DNA from: Fidelibacterota bacterium TCS52
GTDB taxonomy: Bacteria; Fidelibacterota; Fidelibacteria; Fidelibacterales; Fidelibacteraceae
NCBI GenBank assembly: GCA_001577215.1
Contig: LSCC01000051.1
Coordinates: 1-8,324, forward strand
Reading direction: 5' to 3'
DNA length: 8,324 bases
This document shows, piece after piece, positions 6,263-8,324 of this stretch (the stretch's first letter is position 1; every line of letters starts with the position of its first letter). The position numbers and the translations under genes are program-made. The notes beneath the pieces were generated by a model, which did not search any database, had not been told where the DNA came from, and was given only the letters and a program-made list of their open reading frames with translations.

Positions 6263-6820
6263 CTAAAAATAAATATTTTCAATTATAATCTTTATTCCAA
6301 TACCTATTAAAATTAATCCGCCAATAATTTCAAATCTTTCAAATAGTATTTTGCAATAATATTTACCAATATACAAACCAAGAATAGTAAATACAAGAGT
6401 AACACTTCCAATAATTAATAATGGAAAGATAAGAACAATATTTAAAAATGCAAAACTTATTCCAATTGCAAAAGCATCAATACTTGTGGCGAACGCTTGA
6501 CCAATTATTATTGGTATTGTTAAATTATTTTCATTTAGTATATTTCTATTTTTTATACCTTCATAGATCATTTTTAAGCCAATAATCAACAATAAAGCAA
6601 AGGCAATCCAATGGCCAATTTCGATAAAATATTTTCCAAATTCATCTCCAATGAACCATCCAAGTGATAATAAAATAATATGAAATCCGGAGACAATAAA
6701 AGCAGTCTCTAAATATTTTTTAATAGAAATATTTTTAAATGTACATCCATTAATAATTGATACTGTAAAAGAATCAATAGATAGCGCAATAGCTACAATA
6801 ATTATTGAAATGATATTCAT
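6263..6820 (-). CDS. mntP: Manganese efflux pump MntP
   Basis: This 185-residue inner-membrane protein of the MntP (YebN) family exports Mn(II). It is almost entirely hydrophobic, with six predicted helices arranged as two related halves. Each half carries the family's metal-binding aspartate motif: ALSIDSFTVSI (residues 12-22, Asp16) and ATSIDAFAIGISF (111-123, Asp115), corresponding to the functional Asp16 and Asp118 of E. coli MntP. Length is normal. No convincing SD precedes the ATG. The 62-base gap from korB is too short for the yybP-ykoY manganese riboswitch that controls many mntP genes. Expression is therefore probably driven by the upstream operon, with mnmA starting one base after its stop. 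Confidence 0.92.
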   Translation of the reverse strand: MNIISIIIVAIALSIDSFTVSIINGCTFKNISIKKYLETAFIVSGFHIILLSLGWFIGDEFGKYFIEIGHWIAFALLLIIGLKMIYEGIKNRNILNENNLTIPIIIGQAFATSIDAFAIGISFAFLNIVLIFPLLIIGSVTLVFTILGLYIGKYYCKILFERFEIIGGLILIGIGIKIIIENIYF

Positions 6821-6882
6821 TATATATTTGTTTTTTATAATTTAAATAATTTGAAATACAAGATACAATATTTAGATAAAAA

Positions 6883-7734
6883 TTATACCTCAAAATTATT
6901 CAATAGACCTAATTTTGATGGAACTCCATCATTTTTAGCTTTGGTTCTTACTTCTTCTAACGCCTCATCATAAGTAGGACGAGATTTTTTATAAATTATT
7001 CCGAGTTCCAAAGTATCTTCATCATTAGCATAATCAAACGCTTTCACTTCATTAGATGGATCGTAAGAATCTGGAATAAAAAAACTCTTTTCTCTGAAAT
7101 AATCATACTGTCCTTTTCCCCTAAAAGTAATACAAGGTGATAATGCATTTACGAATGAAAAACCCCTGTGAGCAATTGCTTTTGCAATAATATCAGTTGA
7201 ATGTTTCATGTTTGCAGAAAAAATTCTAGCAACAAATGATGCCTTATAGGCAATTAAAGTTCTTATTGGGTTAAAAGTAGCTCCTACATTTCCATAATAA
7301 GTTGTTTTAGTTGTTACACCAAGTGGAGTGGTAGGTGATGCTTGCCCTTTAGTTAAACCGTAGATTCCATTATCCATTACAATATAAGTAATGTCAATAT
7401 TTTTTCTAGCTGCGTGTCCAATGTGTCCTGCACCGATAGAGAACCCATCTCCATCTCCCCCGACAGCAATAATTGTATTGTCTAAATTGGCCATTTTTGC
7501 TCCTGTTGCAACAGGTAAAACTCTACCATGCACTCCATTGACCCCATAAGTTCCCACGTATCCCGGCAATCGACTGGAACATCCAATCCCTGAAATAACT
7601 CCCGTTTTATATGGGGGAATTTGTAGTTGTTCAAGGGCTTTATATATAGAATTTAATATACCATAATTACCACAACCTGGGCACCAAATTGGTTTTGTTT
7701 TACTTTTATAATCTTTTACTGTATATTTTTTCAT
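6883..7734 (-). CDS. korB: 2-oxoacid:ferredoxin oxidoreductase, beta subunit
   Basis: This TPP-binding catalytic subunit oxidatively decarboxylates a 2-oxoacid to its acyl-CoA and reduces ferredoxin (2-oxoglutarate to succinyl-CoA if truly Kor). The 283 residues show IWCPGCGNYGILN (17-28), SGIGCSSRLPGY (48-59), the TPP/Mg motif GGDGDGFSIGAGH (92-104) with MDNGIYGLTKGQ (120-131), and LSPC at 198-201. Cys18, Cys21, Cys52 and Cys201 match the four [4Fe-4S] ligands of the two-subunit type enzymes. The gene follows korA after 11 bases, and its SD (TAGGAA) overlaps the korA stop. No gamma or delta subunit genes are seen within the window, consistent with a two-subunit enzyme whose alpha chain includes the gamma domain; this needs the sequence beyond 8324. 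Substrate assignment (2-oxoglutarate, generic or branched-chain) is tentative; the family is secure. Confidence 0.93.
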   Translation of the reverse strand: MKKYTVKDYKSKTKPIWCPGCGNYGILNSIYKALEQLQIPPYKTGVISGIGCSSRLPGYVGTYGVNGVHGRVLPVATGAKMANLDNTIIAVGGDGDGFSIGAGHIGHAARKNIDITYIVMDNGIYGLTKGQASPTTPLGVTTKTTYYGNVGATFNPIRTLIAYKASFVARIFSANMKHSTDIIAKAIAHRGFSFVNALSPCITFRGKGQYDYFREKSFFIPDSYDPSNEVKAFDYANDEDTLELGIIYKKSRPTYDEALEEVRTKAKNDGVPSKLGLLNNFEV

Positions 7735-7745
7735 TTTTATAATTC

Positions 7746-8324
7746 CTATTTTTCTTTTAAAACTTCTGTTATTTTGTTTAGTATTTCTTCAACAGTAAAT
7801 GGTGCGCCGCCAGGTAAACGATATGGGAAAGTGGTTACTCCATATTTACCAAAATTAATAAACCCTCTTAAGTATCTTTCAAATGGGCCGGAGTAAGCCA
7901 TTTCAACTATAATAACTTTCTTTTTATTTTGTAAGAATTTTTTAAATGGTTTTAATAAAAATGGATAAATTATTTGTGGTATCAACGCTTGAATCTTCAC
8001 TCCTTTTTCATTCGCTTTTTTAACGGCTTCTTTAACGGCTCCTTTTGTTGAGCCCCAGGCAATAATTCCAATTTCCGCATCATCTGGTCCATAAAACCTT
8101 TCAAAACTAAATTCTTCTTTTATTGCATTATATTTTGAATATCTTTTTATAGTCATTTTTTTGTGTACATCTACATCAGAAGATGGGTAACCATATTCAT
8201 CGTGTTCAATACCTGCAGTTTGATGCTCTCCTCCTTCTATACCCGGATATGTAATTGGTGAAATACCATTTTTTGTAATTTCGAATCTTTTATAATCTTT
8301 TAATTCTTCTTTTGTAGGTGTTTT
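7746..8324 (-). CDS. korA: 2-oxoacid:ferredoxin oxidoreductase, alpha subunit (C-terminal part, runs off the window)
   Basis: The last 192 residues of the alpha subunit are visible; the gene continues past the right edge. Met 8156 is internal, because the frame stays open upstream and encodes conserved family sequence: YKRFEITKNGISP, YPGIEGGEHQTAGIEHDEYG and DVDVHKKM. The C-terminal domain follows, with AEIGIIAWGSTKGAVKEAV, LIPQIIYPFL, KKVIIVEMAYSGPFERYLR and GGAPFTVEEIL. These are the pyrimidine-binding-side and C-terminal domains that pair with KorB. This is the first visible gene of the minus-strand cluster, so the operon promoter is outside the window. Whether it carries the N-terminal gamma domain cannot be seen here. 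The stop is TAG (7746-7748), 11 bases before korB. Confidence 0.92.
   Translation of the reverse strand, partial: KTPTKEELKDYKRFEITKNGISPITYPGIEGGEHQTAGIEHDEYGYPSSDVDVHKKMTIKRYSKYNAIKEEFSFERFYGPDDAEIGIIAWGSTKGAVKEAVKKANEKGVKIQALIPQIIYPFLLKPFKKFLQNKKKVIIVEMAYSGPFERYLRGFINFGKYGVTTFPYRLPGGAPFTVEEILNKITEVLKEK

Noticed and set aside
6262..6282. Longer mnmA start at TTG 6282 (seven extra residues)
   Set aside because: It would overlap mntP by 20 bases, has no visible SD and adds residues before the usual MnmA N-terminus. ATG 6261 lies one base after the mntP stop.
6821..6882. Manganese riboswitch or separate promoter upstream of mntP
   Set aside because: The gap is only 62 bases, too short for a yybP-ykoY element. 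A TTGTAT-16-TATAAA arrangement on the minus strand (6834-6861) is no better than expected by chance in such AT-rich DNA.
7746..8156. A complete 136-residue gene starting at Met 8156 on the minus strand
   Set aside because: The frame stays open to the window edge and encodes conserved KorA sequence upstream, so this methionine is internal to a partial gene.

Overview
The window is AT-rich throughout (roughly 30% GC by eye) and gene-dense, with no gene-free stretch longer than about 185 bases. It encodes an exported LolA-like protein, which implies an outer membrane, and a ferredoxin-dependent 2-oxoacid oxidoreductase, which implies anaerobic metabolism. Several genes have strong Shine-Dalgarno (SD) sequences (AAGGAG / AAAGGAG), which argues against typical Bacteroidota. 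I infer an AT-rich, anaerobic, Gram-negative-type bacterium from another phylum, but I cannot name the lineage from the sequence alone.

Layout. (1) 26-760 (+): a periplasmic LolA-like protein of the kind that usually accompanies RND-type exporters, probably the last gene of an operon that starts outside the window. (2) 873-905: a perfect 13-bp hairpin with A-tract and T-tract flanks, a bidirectional terminator between this gene and a convergent thioredoxin gene (928-1281, -). (3) 1282-1462: a divergent control region with a promoter for thioredoxin on the minus strand and one for a metal-responsive operon on the plus strand. (4) 1463-4308 (+): an ArsR-family repressor, a PF03773-type permease with a CSC motif, a small CPKC thioredoxin-fold protein and a zinc-type CDF transporter, closely packed. 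This reads as a metal or metalloid sensing, redox and efflux operon. (5) 8324-4325 (-): korA (its 5' part lies beyond the window), korB, mntP, mnmA and panB. All run in the same direction with gaps of at most 62 bases and end 16 bases from the CDF gene's stop codon.

The most notable point is the arsR-like gene. The reading frame contains the complete, conserved N-terminus of the family, but it has no ATG, GTG or TTG before residue 21. A good SD (GGAGAG, 1452-1457) sits five bases before an ATC codon at 1463, exactly where the family would start. An ATG at 1450 opens a different frame that stops after six codons. The gene is therefore either started from a near-cognate ATC codon, damaged by a single-base change, or affected by a sequence error. 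The other genes look intact and belong to known families. I see no phage, IS element, CRISPR array, tRNA or rRNA.
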